Below are positions 38,901-52,700 of a stretch of DNA of 64,000 nucleotides, piece after piece (the stretch's first letter is position 1; every line of letters begins with the position of its first letter). Source of the stretch: Hofstenia miamia. Lineage: Eukaryota > Xenacoelomorpha > Acoela. A program made the position numbers and the translations under genes. The notes below the pieces were generated by a model. It saw nothing but the letters and a program-made list of their open reading frames with translations, had not been told where the DNA came from and made no database searches. The stretch lies in assembly GCA_004352715.1 (NCBI GenBank), contig SCFE01000088.1, forward strand, positions 831,816 through 895,815, given 5' to 3'.

Positions 38901-41900
38901 GATTTTTCTCTACTAAGCTATCAATCGCTAAACGAACGCGATACCACAGCTACACTTTTCGATTCAATCCCATTTTAGCGCTTTCACATTTGCTAGTTTG
39001 AGAGGCATGTTGGAATTTCAGATGGTTTCGTTATGTAAGATATGAGACTGTATGTTATGATCATGTATAGACCTGTGATGTAATTTTATAAATAACTTGT
39101 ACCTTGTTAAATGCTCAAATAAACTGGTTAATCTGTTAGACGCTAGGTGATAATTGTGATGCCCAATTGTTGTTGTCCCTGTTTTACAAGTCAATAGATC
39201 GTCTGCTTTGATATACACAATGTTTGACCATATTTGTCGTCGTTTGTCACACTTCATGTTATTTGTCAGTTTTCACACTTTGTGCTAATTGTGTCAATCT
39301 CTGCTAAACACTCTTTCATCTTTGCTACATGATTGCTTTTTAATTATTGCTGAGCGATACTAAGTTTTTTAATTTGTTTTATAGTTATAAAGAATTCACT
39401 TACCCTGTTAGAGATTATTATCAATGAGGTACTCAATTTTTTAAGTACATAATTCAAGTTTTTCTCAATTATTTGTTGTTTTTTCAAGTTACTTTTTACT
39501 TGATGTATTGTTTATGTATTAGGATGTTAAAACTAAATAAATTGAAACCCATTTATGCACATTATCAGTTGAAATAAGTGTGGTGAACCACTAAATTTTT
39601 GCCGCCACCCTGTGAATACTCTGGATTTAGAGTTTTTAGTAAGCAAAATGGTGGGTGTTTATTCCTTTCGACGGACTCCTATAATTCAAATTATATAGCA
39701 TTGAGAATTAATAAAAAAAGTTTTTTAAATTAAAAATCTGTCAATGTAATGCTACTAGTGACACTGATCGATAATTCATTTCATTGTGAAGACCCTAACG
39801 GAATTGGAAATTTTTAAGTAATCAATTAGTTTTAAGAATAATAAGTTTATGATTCTATTGCACAATCGAAATTCAAATGTAAAAATGTATAAAAATAAAA
39901 ATTGCAAATTCATTATACCAATTAGTCTCTCTGTTGAATTGATTCGCATTTGGGAATTAATCTGTAAAGCCCGAATGGTGGAATGTTGAAGTTAAGAGGC
40001 AGTCCATAGCAAACGAGGAATTTTGAGGCAGCCGTGCTCTTTTATTAGTGTAGATCCCAGTCCTATTCGATTGCTCAAAGTTCCATTTTCTTTTAGACCA
40101 TTATGAAGTAAAATCGCTTCTTTACCAAGTTTACGATGAATGTCTTTGATGCTGCTGGAAACGTCATTTCTTCCAAGATAGTTACCAAGCTGTTCTGCGA
40201 CTAACACTATTATTTCTGTTTCAGTCTCGTGTTGTTTGAATGTTCGCACAATGTTATCAGCGTTCTCAATTTGATCGACTAAGATTATCACACGATTCGC
40301 TGTACAGTCCTTAATGTCTTTCAGCAAATTTCGAATGGTATAAAGCTCTTTTTTCTCCGCGTGACCATTTGTGTTCGTATCCCATAACATGATTGCGCCA
40401 TTGTGCTTGTATTGTGCTTGTTGTGAATACCACCCAGATATATAATGAGATGATCAGCGCAGTGTTTATGGCTGCAGATATGTCGAATACGCGACCTTGT
40501 CAAAGCTCGGTCTTCCGCACCAATTACAGGAACAGGGACCCCAGTGAATGAACGTCTTTGCATTGGCTATTGAAGGACTACGTTTTGCTGCTGGAATTCC
40601 TAACTTGCGCATGCCATGATAAGCGTTTAAAGCAGATGTTTCCTCAGTCAACTTTACATTGTTTTTACATTGTTTTTGTTCCAACCTCCCATAATGATAA
40701 CTCCGAAATTGCAAATCATGCCATCCTTACAACCATGGGTTTTCTTCTGATTATGGCATGAAGGATGTATGCGTGATGTCTGACATGGGTCTTCGTTTAG
40801 GGCAAGTGAGATGCTGGGTCGAATGGGGCAACTCGCAGTAGACACGAGATCATCAATGCAGTTTAGTAGATCTCCACTAATGCCAGCTTTTGTTTCCACA
40901 TGCGGTATATAATATCCATGTCGTGTTTGCGCAGATTGGAACTCAGGTTTCTCATCGTCGATTAAGTATATGAGAACAGGATGCGGGAAGGATTTAGTTG
41001 GTAGTGGGTCAACAACAATCACTAGATTATAGTCCTTATTTGTTGTGAATTCATGAGACGGCACGTTTGCTTTCAAAAGCTTGTCACTGTGAGCTGCGTA
41101 TAAATTAACCTGGTTCGAATGCAGGGAGCGAATTTGTGAGCAGAGATTAACGTCTGAGAAGTAGTACGATTTACAAGGGAATTGTGGAATATTATCAATG
41201 ACTCTGTTAAACCAGCTTTCCAGCAGTACGCTAGTATTTTTGTGACGGTGGATTGAGCTTGCTGTGATTGGTATCGCAGTGAAAATAATCAACCAAGCAT
41301 ACATGGTTTCAACAGACAATTATAGTTGATATTGAAATGCGCGCGATTTAAATGCAGCTCAGCGGCAGCATGCTGAGCTTCAAAAGGCTTTGATGTTAGC
41401 GCCATGCCTGTCACTCATATGGTGGTAGCCCAAACGGTTTGAATAGCGCGCCGAGTTCTCCTGTCGTGATTGGAGGAGCACTTCTCCAATCAAGTTACGT
41501 ACTGTGTTAGTTAGAGCCAGTATCCGTCCATTTATACAATTATGTCGCGAAAAGTTGAGTATGCCGCCCGCCGCTAGTCGGCCTTTGAAGTAATTGTGCG
41601 CTGCCGCAAGTTCGGCAGCATCAAACATTGAACTCACCAGTGATTTTCACTGAGCAGCATGAGATGTGGTCACTCAGAGTACTTTATGATGTAATAGACA
41701 GCTTACACCACTCTAATCGTGTTTAAAAACTACTTTCACCGCTGGCACATGCGAGTATAGATTGTCATCGACTAAATTACATCTCTGCTTATCCGATTAT
41801 TCACACGCAATTGATTCTCACTACCTTTCTCATTCATCCTTTCGATTATCACTCACTACTGAATTCTAACAGCTTACGTGATTTCACATGATGCTCGTAT

Positions 41901-44900
41901 AAATTTTATTGAAAACCTTAAGACAATTTCACTAAATATGACAATGAACAATACCTTCTTACATCTATATGTTAGACAAAAGCGATACCGCGGTTGCTTT
42001 TGATTTGATGTGTTAATTACTTGTAACGAAATCAAGCGTGCAAATGCATCAACTCAGTGCTAAGCAAAGTATTTCAAGTGCATATATTTTTATGCTTATA
42101 TAAGCACTGCTTAGATTATGAAAAATTTTTGAGGTTTGTATTATCAACTTTTAACTTGTCGGCTATATAATTCGAGTTACGATGATATCGAAATTGAGGA
42201 AACTATACATATATAGACCTGCAGAAAAGCGAATTTCATCATAATTATAATAAGTGAATTAATTTCCCTAAAATTACTTAATTATTATCTAACAAGGACG
42301 CAATCGATTGTTTGAATTGACAATGGCGCTTCCGCTGGCTTTACTTTGTGAATGATCGCACTGCAGTCTATATCGTAGCATTTCGATTTAATTTGGAAAA
42401 CAGATATTTTTATATTCAATTCTCAAATATATTTACGCATTTTAAATTTGTTATGCAATTTTTTACTTCACATGTAATCAGTGATTTAATCAATTATTTT
42501 TATGACATAATATTGAACAATATTGTATGTCCATGTTTTGCATAAGCATTAATCTTATTTATTAGCTATTGTGCATTGAAAGACTAAGACATATCGCATC
42601 CTTAAATGATTGCTTTTGACCTTGTGTACTTGTATTATATTGTATGCGGATCCTTTAAAGGGGCCAATTTCACAGAGACCCTAAGAAATCTTAACCCTTT
42701 GGCCTAAATGTCAGATCATCATCTTGAAAAATACAAAACTATTGTGCATAGGAATAAATAATTGCATCAGGATGCACATAGACATGAAAATGGCATTATC
42801 AAATCTTCACGTAATAAATCTGCATTATTAATATTGAATGATCAACTACTAAAACCGTTTAGCTGTTTAGCTGTTAACAGAGTACGCGCTGAGCGGTTTT
42901 TTTCTATTAGTACTGAATGCGATGGTTTTCTTAGATGGTTTATATAATGCAGTTTCTTATTTTTTAATTGATTCTCAGGAGTCTGAGAATAAAAGTTCGT
43001 GAACCAAGACATGCAATTCAATTTCAGGAATATTTTGAGACTTTAGCGACGTTTTTTCCAAAGCCAATTGCGAAAGTGAAGAATCGTACTTGGCGGATTT
43101 CTGTAACAATTATTACAAAAATAGATTTAGTCATCAATTCGTTTTTGAAAATTCGATCTGGAGAAGTTTAGATACCACTGTTTTTCAAGATCAATTTCGC
43201 CAAATTATTTCAATGTTCTTCACTAAAATCAGTTCAACGGCTTAACACAAGGGTGGAAAATGCGCCCGACTGCTTTTTTATAAAAAACAGCACTTTTGAG
43301 CTTTTTTAAAGGTATGCCCTTAAGACTACAGATAATGTGTATTGACAAAATCATTATTCCTTTACCATTATTTATGGTGGAAAATGCGCCCGACTGCTTT
43401 TTTATAAAAAACAGCACTTTTGAGCTTTTTTAAAGGTATGCCCTTAAGACTACAGATAATGTGTATTGACAAAATCATTATTCCTTTACCATTATTTATG
43501 ACACAATCAACTCAATTCAGCTTTTTTATAAAACCTTCCATTATATTCAGTACAATGATTAAGGGGTAGTTTAATTTAGTTGGTGAATATATTTTTTCAA
43601 GCAAATTTTGTATAAAGTGCTTGTTTATTAAAGATTTGGCTTAGTACACATGTTGATCTTTCATAATTTTGATCAATTTAATTTTCAGAATTCATATTTG
43701 CCCATTATTCATTGTTAACATATTGAATCGAATTTCATAGATTTATTAAAGTTTTGTAGAATTAATTAATGAGTCATTAATGCGAGTTTCCATTCTTTAT
43801 TTTTTTTATTTTAATGGAAAGTCTCCATTATTTTAATTTCCGTGTTGATCCATTAGTTTAGTTTAAAGTGGGTGCAACGTGTTAGAAAGATTGGCCCACA
43901 TGGGAATTAGTGAGATTTGTAGATTTATGACAGGCGGAAGTAGATTTGTATTAAATGGAAGTGAATAATTATCCAATGCACTCCTACTGGGTGTGGGAAG
44001 TTATAGTGGTGGCCAATGGACGTTGTAACTCATGCCGAGTGACATATTGGCTTTTCTAATACTGACAACCACACATGCACTATTTATATCGATAACTGCT
44101 AGTTTTGTGTAAGCCACTTAATTCTCATCAACTTCCTACACTTGTTAGTAAACGACTGTAAATATTTATATTGTTTTCATCATTAAACTGTGTTTCTCAC
44201 ACCTTTTGGATGAAACAACAAATCGCTGGTCTGACAATATGTTCAATTTTAGCCTATAATCTAAATTACAAATTTATTTAATTCAATCTTGAATCCACGA
44301 GCTATTTTAAGCCTATGTTTATGCATACTCTAGTGCGATTTTACTAGTTTCTTCTTGGTACAAAACATTTTTTCCAAAGTACATTTATGGTTATTGTTGT
44401 GGGTATGATAAATAGTACACGCGCGAAACTTTTCAAACTAATCTTTGAGAATTACCTATATCGTATAGGGAACGGGTTTTTCGTAATGCAGCGGGATTCA
44501 AAGTGAGGGGGAGGAGGGTACTTAGCTAAAATCGCTATATCACGCTGTAGGTTCCCATTTAAATAAACTTGACGGATCATTATGAGACGGAGGGAGGGGT
44601 CTAAAATGGCAAATTTTTAGTGATCCCATATGTAGTAAAGAATATTGTCGATAAATAATCGGTTGAACAATTTTTTTATGAACTCATGTCTTTTAAAATA
44701 GATGCATATGCAATCCTCTCCATGTTAAAGCCCATTTTGCTTTCAAAATGCTTTGTGGCATGCAATGTATTTCCATAAGGTTTAGAATTGTTATTGTGCA
44801 ATATTCTAAAATAACTCTCACATAGGTTATGGCATTTTGCAGAAAGCAGTTATTTATGCTCCTTAAATGACATCTAGAACTTTTAGTTGATTGAAGTGTA

Positions 44901-46750
44901 TTTTCCCACTTTCTAGTGATATTTAAGATTGTTTGTGTTTTCAGCACCTTTCGCTGCCGGCCACCCTCAAAGAGTAGTAGAAACCTTTTTATAATTTCAG
45001 TGATGTTTTCACACAACCTTCAGTTATTGCCAATGTCAACAGGTCTTCACTCAAATTATAATCACGTGTTCTCTTCTGCTGACTTCAAAGCAAAGCGTAT
45101 CAAGAGTAAGGCTTCCTAAGCACTGCTTCTATTAGTGGGAAATTAAACACTCGGTCTAAAAACAACTAGTTAATAAATAGTGACAATTCAAAAACAGTTT
45201 TCACATTGACTTAAACTAGTACAGACGAATTGTAAATTTACTCCATTACCAGTTGTAATTCTCACATTGGGTGGGATTAATTTCGACACCGCCAATATTT
45301 TGCTCACAGATTATAGAATGAAATGCACATTCTAGTAAATTCTTTCTTTTTTGTTCCTATTTACTTTAAACTATTTATTATCTATACTGTACTATTGCAA
45401 AAAAACAAATTAAGTTTTTTTCCTGCAATGGGAAATTCCATTTTGACAGTCACCAAGCACTCTAAAATATTACGAATTTCAGAAAGCTTTAGAAATTGTG
45501 ACTGCCCTTCTACATGCAATTTTTATCAACAAATATGAATTGTCATAATTAGGCTTTATTTACCTACAAAAGGAATTCTATAACACTAACATAATACGAA
45601 GTGCGCTATTGTAGTTTACTAATGCACACTGAATGCAATCGAGAAACTGAGTTAAACATGTGTAATCTGTCATTGAATTTAATTGTTACTCATTGCAGTC
45701 GCCTCCTCTTGTAGAAGTCCATGACATACAATAATGACACCATCAGCCCTTGTAATAGCGTAATTCCGACTATTCTGACTGTAAACAAGATTTTGTTCCT
45801 TTTTGATTTTCAGTGAAGATAATAGTTAAGAGAAATTAAGTTAATTATCAGCAAGATTTTGTACCTTCAATGATATCTTTTCAGAAGTATGCTGATGATG
45901 CCTTAGCTACTAGGCTTTCATATTAAAAAAGTTAACTCCTGTCTCAAAATAAGGCAATGCCCTGAAAAAGTGATTCCCTAATTTTTGAAAGGATATAGAT
46001 CTTTTAAAACTTCTAATGACAATTCGTGGAGTTCTCGAGCTCCTCATGGAATGTCCATTGAAAATATGAATTCTTGAACACGTTGTTCCATTGGACAGAT
46101 TGCAATTTTATGCGTCAAATATCATATATATTGCAAAAAGTTTTTACCTGTTCCTCTTCCCTATTTTATAGGCAATTTCTTACATATTAAATTTCAGATA
46201 CAATGCGGTGAGTTCAGTTATTTAAACTGGTAGCAATAAAATGGTAGCCGGATTCACTATGAAAATGTGATGCTGCAGTCTAACTGAAACGTTTTTTCAC
46301 TCCAACACGTCAAAGGGAAATTTTTATGATAATCAATTTTTGTGATCGACGAACTGGACAAATGAGTGGCATGTAAAATAGCTCCTGTGTGCGAATATCA
46401 ATTTATCAAAATATTTGCCATTCAGAAACAATTCGTTCAATTTCATTGGTATTTGAAATAGTTTTGTATTGAATGGCGGGCAAGTACAACTTTTAAGATT
46501 TAAAGGGCCTAAAATTAGAATGGCCCTCATTATTTAGTGGGTCTGTTTATTTCCTTGAGTTGCTTCATCAAATATTTGCTTTAAATGAGGGGTTTAGCCC
46601 ACGTTGAGTGGGTACTGCTTCAATTTTCGTTAGTTATGACTTTCTACGAATTTTAATTTACATAAAATGTAAGTAATTTATTGTTGCCACAAAAGCTTAG
46701 GATATAGCAATCTACGCAGTCGGTGGTTGCTTGGTATCTTTCTCTCTCTC

Positions 46751-46792
<42 letters not shown>

Positions 46793-49700
46793 TCAAACAT
46801 GTGCATTAAACAGGTATAACAAAGTACTGCAAGATAATTGCTAAACACGAGCCATTGCTGTTAAGCTTCATTCTAAGAATCTGTGTTACACAGTATTTAG
46901 TGGTGCCAGTTGGCTCGATGCCAGGGATTTTAAAGAATTCTGTACTTTCGAATATGTTAATGATCCACAAGATTTAGTTGTATTTATGTTAGTTGAGATG
47001 GTTTTGTATTTGTATTGATGTTAAACCAAGATAAGTAAAATGGAAGAGATTAAAGTGATTTATAAAAAATCGTGGAATCATCGCCATTCATTAATGGCAA
47101 GTCAACGGTTGTGCATTCATTTACTAATCCTTTGTTATAATCAATTAATACCATCAAAGTGAATATCGAACTGTTGTTATTGCTTAATCTAAAACCTCTT
47201 TCATTTATACTTTGTCTCCTATCATTTATCGTGTTCGGTATCTCGGCTTGTTTAATTTTATTTTTTAAGTTAATCCATATTTCTCTGAGTTTTTATCACC
47301 TCTTACAGATAGTATTCACTTTGAAAATTGAAGCCATTACTCATCTGCAACATTGTTGGATTGCGTGACAGGATCGTTTTTTGAATTCTTAGAACTGCAG
47401 AAACCTTTGCAATTATCATGACGATCCAACTCAACATTTTAAATTCCAACCCAAACATCTAACTAAATTTCTCGAAATTTCCAAAGTGTGTTCTGATATG
47501 CATGCATATCGTAAAAAATCTACTGCTTTAAACAAAACATTGTTGATATCGTGTAAAAATGTTTGTGTAAACCCAATCAAGAAAAGGTCCCAAAGTAATA
47601 TTAGGAATTATCACGATTTCTGCAGAAATTGCACAATAATGAATATTTAATACATGTAAATTATTTGAGCGGGTTTTTAAGTGATGTTTGCTATATTTAC
47701 TTATGACAAACTTTTAGATAAAGCTCAAGAAGTCATATAATGATTGCCACAGTAAAAGCCTCGGACTTTTGTCTGGCAGCAAATGGTATGAGATACAAGC
47801 ATTCCGCGCTCTTAACCAAGCACTCGGACGATGCATACGTCACAAGCGGGACTGGGGTGCTATAATTTTGGTGGACGAACGATTTGTCTCATCATCAAAG
47901 TACATTTCTAGTATGTGAAATTTCGCCATACAATAGTTTAAAGATCTACTTATAACCTTTTCTGTTTACACAAGGGCCTAGTTATCTAATTTACATAAAT
48001 TCATCAGGGGCGTACGCAGGATTTTCTGTCGGAGGGGAACATCATCGTCCAATTCTCCAGTCAAAATCAAATTTGGAAACCTAACAGGGGTACGCCACTG
48101 CAATTTATTATACTCAGCAATTCTTTTAACCGTTACCTTCTTTAAATTTATTTTCATAACTTTCGTTTTCTTATTTGATTTCCTGCGATTTGTTTGAGCT
48201 TCGTAACAAATTCGATTTAGGCTTGTTATATGATATTGGGCCCAGAGGGGGATTTCCTCCCCCTATTAAACTTTTGATTATTGCTCAAAAAATTATGGGA
48301 CTAAGAATGAATCCTAATGAATTTCATCACCTTTAACTGCTAAAATCAATATTTTAAATATTTCAAGAAAATCCCCACATTTTTTATATGATGACCTCAT
48401 AAAAAATAATGATGACATAAATTTTCTAAATATAACAAATTAATGGTGCTGATATGAAAAATCTTTTTGCATAGTTTTATTTTAGTAATTATGTTTGAAT
48501 TTCATAATCCAATCCAGAGTTAGATAGTGGAGGAATTCCTCCCTCCCCAGGCCTGAGCAACCCAAAAAAGTCTAGACCGGATAGGGGTAAAAAAATATTT
48601 TTTCAGAAAACCATGATAACCATTGAGTATTTAACATTTGTGAAAATTTCTTATAAAAATATGTACAGTACCCCTATGCATTATGCAAATATAAATTGTA
48701 GTAGAATTTGGCAATTTTGAGTTTAGTTCTGTAGCATTAATTTATCAATATACTGTAATTGATTTTAACTAGATCCACTCCGATTAAGCAATGGTACTTA
48801 CTTTGATGATTTTATTGTATTTCTTTTATTGTTCCTTTCTAAATATAGAATATGGTATTGCTTTCAACTGATGTAGAACGCAAGATGACCCATTTGTCAG
48901 AATTGTTTGGAGTATATTGAACACAGTGGTCAATTCAAGATATTTTATCAGATTGCAAGATAGGCCTTTCTTTGCCATCGAATCCTGGATTTATGTATAT
49001 TGACAGCCAAGAAATTTTCTCTTAAACATGCGAAGATTTTCAAAAATTCATTTGCTATTTCTAAATTTGCATTTTTATTGGCATTATCAAGTAATGAGTA
49101 GCCCTGCATAATTATGTGCAATTACTATAGATACACACAAGTAAATGGCAAAGCTCCAAACACCGAAATGAGTCAGGTTTGTATTTTATATTCTAGCATA
49201 GATTACATGTAGTATATGTACAATACTTTTTGTAAAGCACTTATAATTTAATGTAAAATCTAAAATATTTATTACGTCAGTTTTGAGAAACATTGGCCGT
49301 CATATTGTTTTTAATAATGGCATTTGTACATGGTGGAATGTTCCCCCGTCAGGTTTTCAAAATTGATTTTGTCTCGTTAAATATAAATTGTCGGTAAAAA
49401 AATTGGAAAATTTAAAATCTATTGTTGTGAAATACATTCTTAGGGTCTATTTTCAAAAAATTTCATTCCTCCTTTGATCATGTCTAAGATGCCCCCCTGT
49501 CCAAAAATCCTGGGGACGACCTTGTTTGTACTGACTGTGATGAATCAAGATGACAAAGAATTTTGAAATTTTCGTTGCTGTATGCAACGCATCCATTATT
49601 TAATGGACCAATTACAATGAATATTTGTATCTAATATCTAATGTATTGGTGAAATGTGGTAGATACAGTTGTATTAGTGCCAACTTGTTCCACCATACAT

Positions 49701-52700
49701 TTCCATCTACATAAATGTCTTGTCAAATCAAGGTTATGTGCAAGTCACGTAATATAAGTGCAACCATTTAAAATGAAAGTGGGTATACATTGTAAACTTA
49801 TACAGTTTTTGTGTACAAATTTAATAAGGTTTGCATGTTTAAAACTTGGTGTTGTAAACACTATTTAAACTGTTTTAAAATATTTTTTGCAATGTTTCCA
49901 CTGTGTATAAAATTTCATGAAGAGCTTGGAAAGTATGGTTATGATAGGTTTGGGAAACGGGTGAACTTTTGTTTGACCTAAGACCTTACTCGGCCCGTCT
50001 AACAATGACCTACCAATCGTCTCGTCTAACACTGACTCGTTTTCTGATCCGATTAAAGAAAGGTTACTAGTATAATGCGTAAAAATTGTTTTAACATAAA
50101 AGTATCAATGAAACAATACCAAATCCCCCCCCCCAGGTTTACTTCTGACATAGTAATGCTATTGTCATGAATTTGGCACAGGGGTAACATGGTTAAAATG
50201 CTAAGAGATGTCTTATGTCAAAATGGTTATTTTTGGTCAACTTTTAATATTTTTCAAAATACAAATTATAAGGTCTAGCAATAATTTAAGGCATATTAAT
50301 TTGTAGTTATTAATGCTGATGTCAGCATTTTTTTGTTTTTGTCTAGTCATTTTTATGTTTCTATCTAAAAATAAATGTCAATCACCATTGACAAAATAGT
50401 CATAATTTCTTGACAAAAATTGCTTTCACCCTAAAATTTTCACAGTGTGTGTAAAACTAAATTTAATGAGGTGAAAAGTTCAGCCAATCTTTTCAAATTT
50501 GATTTAAACAATGTTATCAATAAAAATTCATATGGGGGCGGGGTAAATTTACCCCCTTGTGAAAAATAAGATTAAACCTTTAAGGCTTTTTTTCTGAACA
50601 ATAAACTATTTTGCAACCCTGAATGCAATGAGAATATAAAATGCAATTTACATCTAATAAATTTAATATTTAATAAATGTGTAAAATAATAGAAATTTAA
50701 AATTAATTGTGCGTTGGATTTCGAAATTTATTTCTTATCAAAAGATGGCGTTAAAATTATACACTTTACTTCAACTTCTAGTTTCAACACTTTATTTAAT
50801 TTGGCTTACTTTTCAGATTAGAAAATTCTATGTAACTTCATTCTTAAATTTTAGACATTTCTAGAGAATCATACTAATTATTGATTTCTTTGTTTCCATC
50901 GACGGCTTGTAGGACAATAAAGTTTATGCTTTAATAGAAATTAATGAACAATTTAAGACACAAAATATAGGAGGCACTCGGAGAGCGAAATCTCTCCTAC
51001 TGGTATTTCCACACATTCAAAGATAAATGTTTCTTATTCTTTCAGGTGTTATACGTAATATGCGGAAATTGCAATCGATATTCGTAAGAATTGTTTATGT
51101 AGATAGTAATGAGAAGAATTAGAAGTAATTTCCTTGCTGTATCGATATGATGATCTAGGACACGTAGATAATTTTTAGGAAAAGCCAATATTTTTTGGAC
51201 TGATATAGAAGTGCGTGTGTAGCATATATTTGATTTAATGATTTGCACTTTTCAATGTGGTTATCTATTAATTTGCATGCAAAATATATTAAAAAAATTC
51301 AATTACATATATAATGTATATTGTAACTTTTAATTTTATCTGGTTAAGTTATCCTTACAAAAAGTAATTCATTGCATAATGAAAATTTTTGTCATCAGAT
51401 GCTGATAATCGCTGAGCCAAATATATATTCACAACATCGATGCCTGCTTTTCATTCTAGTAATATTAACTAATGTCAATAGTTTCAATAGTTAAACTAGA
51501 AAAATTGGGACTTTTATCTTAAACTGCTTGGCGCCCATTCCAAAGGAAAAGCCTTTTTTCCATATTTACAAAGAATTTTCGCCAAGTCTATTAACAAATT
51601 TGAAAATCGCGAGGCATGTGCAGGTCTATTGGGGAAAATTCTTCAATGCAATGTTGGAAATATTAAAAGGTATTACTGTGGCTGAAATAGTGTAAAATTT
51701 CGAATTTTTGAAAGAGCTTTAAATTCTTTCCATACCTAATATTCATGCATTTATAAGGTTTTGAGTCCATGGAAGCAACATAGAACTTTGACTGTTTCTT
51801 GATATGAGGAAAGATATTCCAAACCCATTGAGGTGAACCGTGCGCAAAGTCAGAGGTCGCCGGGCCGAAGGCTTTCAGATTGACAATAGCGTTAATAGTT
51901 TTTAAGCTATAAGGATTTAAAATATTTTTTCTTGAATCTTATAAAAATTTTCAAAAGTTTCCTTGCTGTTTAAGGTTAAACTAACTTTCGGTGTCATTGA
52001 AATGAAAACCAAAGCTTAGCTGCCACACAAATTTTATAGGTCTTCAATAACATTTTAGCAGTCAGTAAAACTTAAGAAGCATATATGATGTAAAAAGATT
52101 GATATTGAAGAGAACGTTCGTTTTTACTATGTTATTTGTATTATCGTTTTAATTTTTATTTAGATATCTCCAAATGGTTGCGAAATAATTTAAATCAAAG
52201 TAACAATTGTGAGCAAGCCATGAAGGACCTGTTAGATTTTGTAGCTAAACATAAAAAGTAAGTAATTTTACTGCAAGGTTATTTGCAAATTCCTACAAGC
52301 TGAATTTTTACTGAGAACTTAAAAATAGATTACAAGCCTTTTTTCATTCTCAAATTCTCTAATTATTTCATTCATTTCTGAAAGAATATTCACTTCAAAT
52401 AATAATTCGAGGATTTCATAGCATCTATCAAGATGTCTATCTTTATATATATATATATATATATATGTTGTAAATAATGGTTGTTTACTAATACTTTATC
52501 TAATTAATAATTAGTAATTATGCATTTGTCAATAGAAATAATTCTATTACTAGATATAAATAGCAATCACTGATAGACATACTCTCTATAATTTATTAAA
52601 ATTTAACGAATGGATATTTAAAAATCATTAATCAAAGCAAAATAAACTAAAATAGATGGAGAGTTTGACATTTTGTATTTAAATTGGGTTTCTCCTACTT

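Larger units (their letters stand above)
28216..47717. other. 19.5-kb helicase intron filled with mobile-element debris
   Basis: This single intron lies between motif V and motif VI exons. It holds, mostly antisense, a gypsy fossil, LINE fragments, an unidentified coding block, a mariner fossil, and the whole C13-like gene at 39992-41319. The parts at 36.8-39.9 kb and 41.3-47.7 kb show no gene that I could recognise. Confidence 0.8.

Noticed and set aside
41380-41637. 85-codon minus-strand ORF upstream of the C13-like gene
   Set aside because: Composition looks arbitrary with no family pattern; more likely part of a GC-richer upstream region.
45470-45538. [13 protein letters not shown] after a splice-like acceptor resembles the Cys-rich end of an ENaC/ASIC channel exon
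   Set aside because: Only about 17 residues, an immediate stop, no donor and no companion exons.
47159-47368. Leu/Ile-rich 69-codon plus-strand ORF resembling a membrane protein
   Set aside because: AT-rich sequence gives hydrophobic codons by chance; no signals around it and it lies in the helicase intron.
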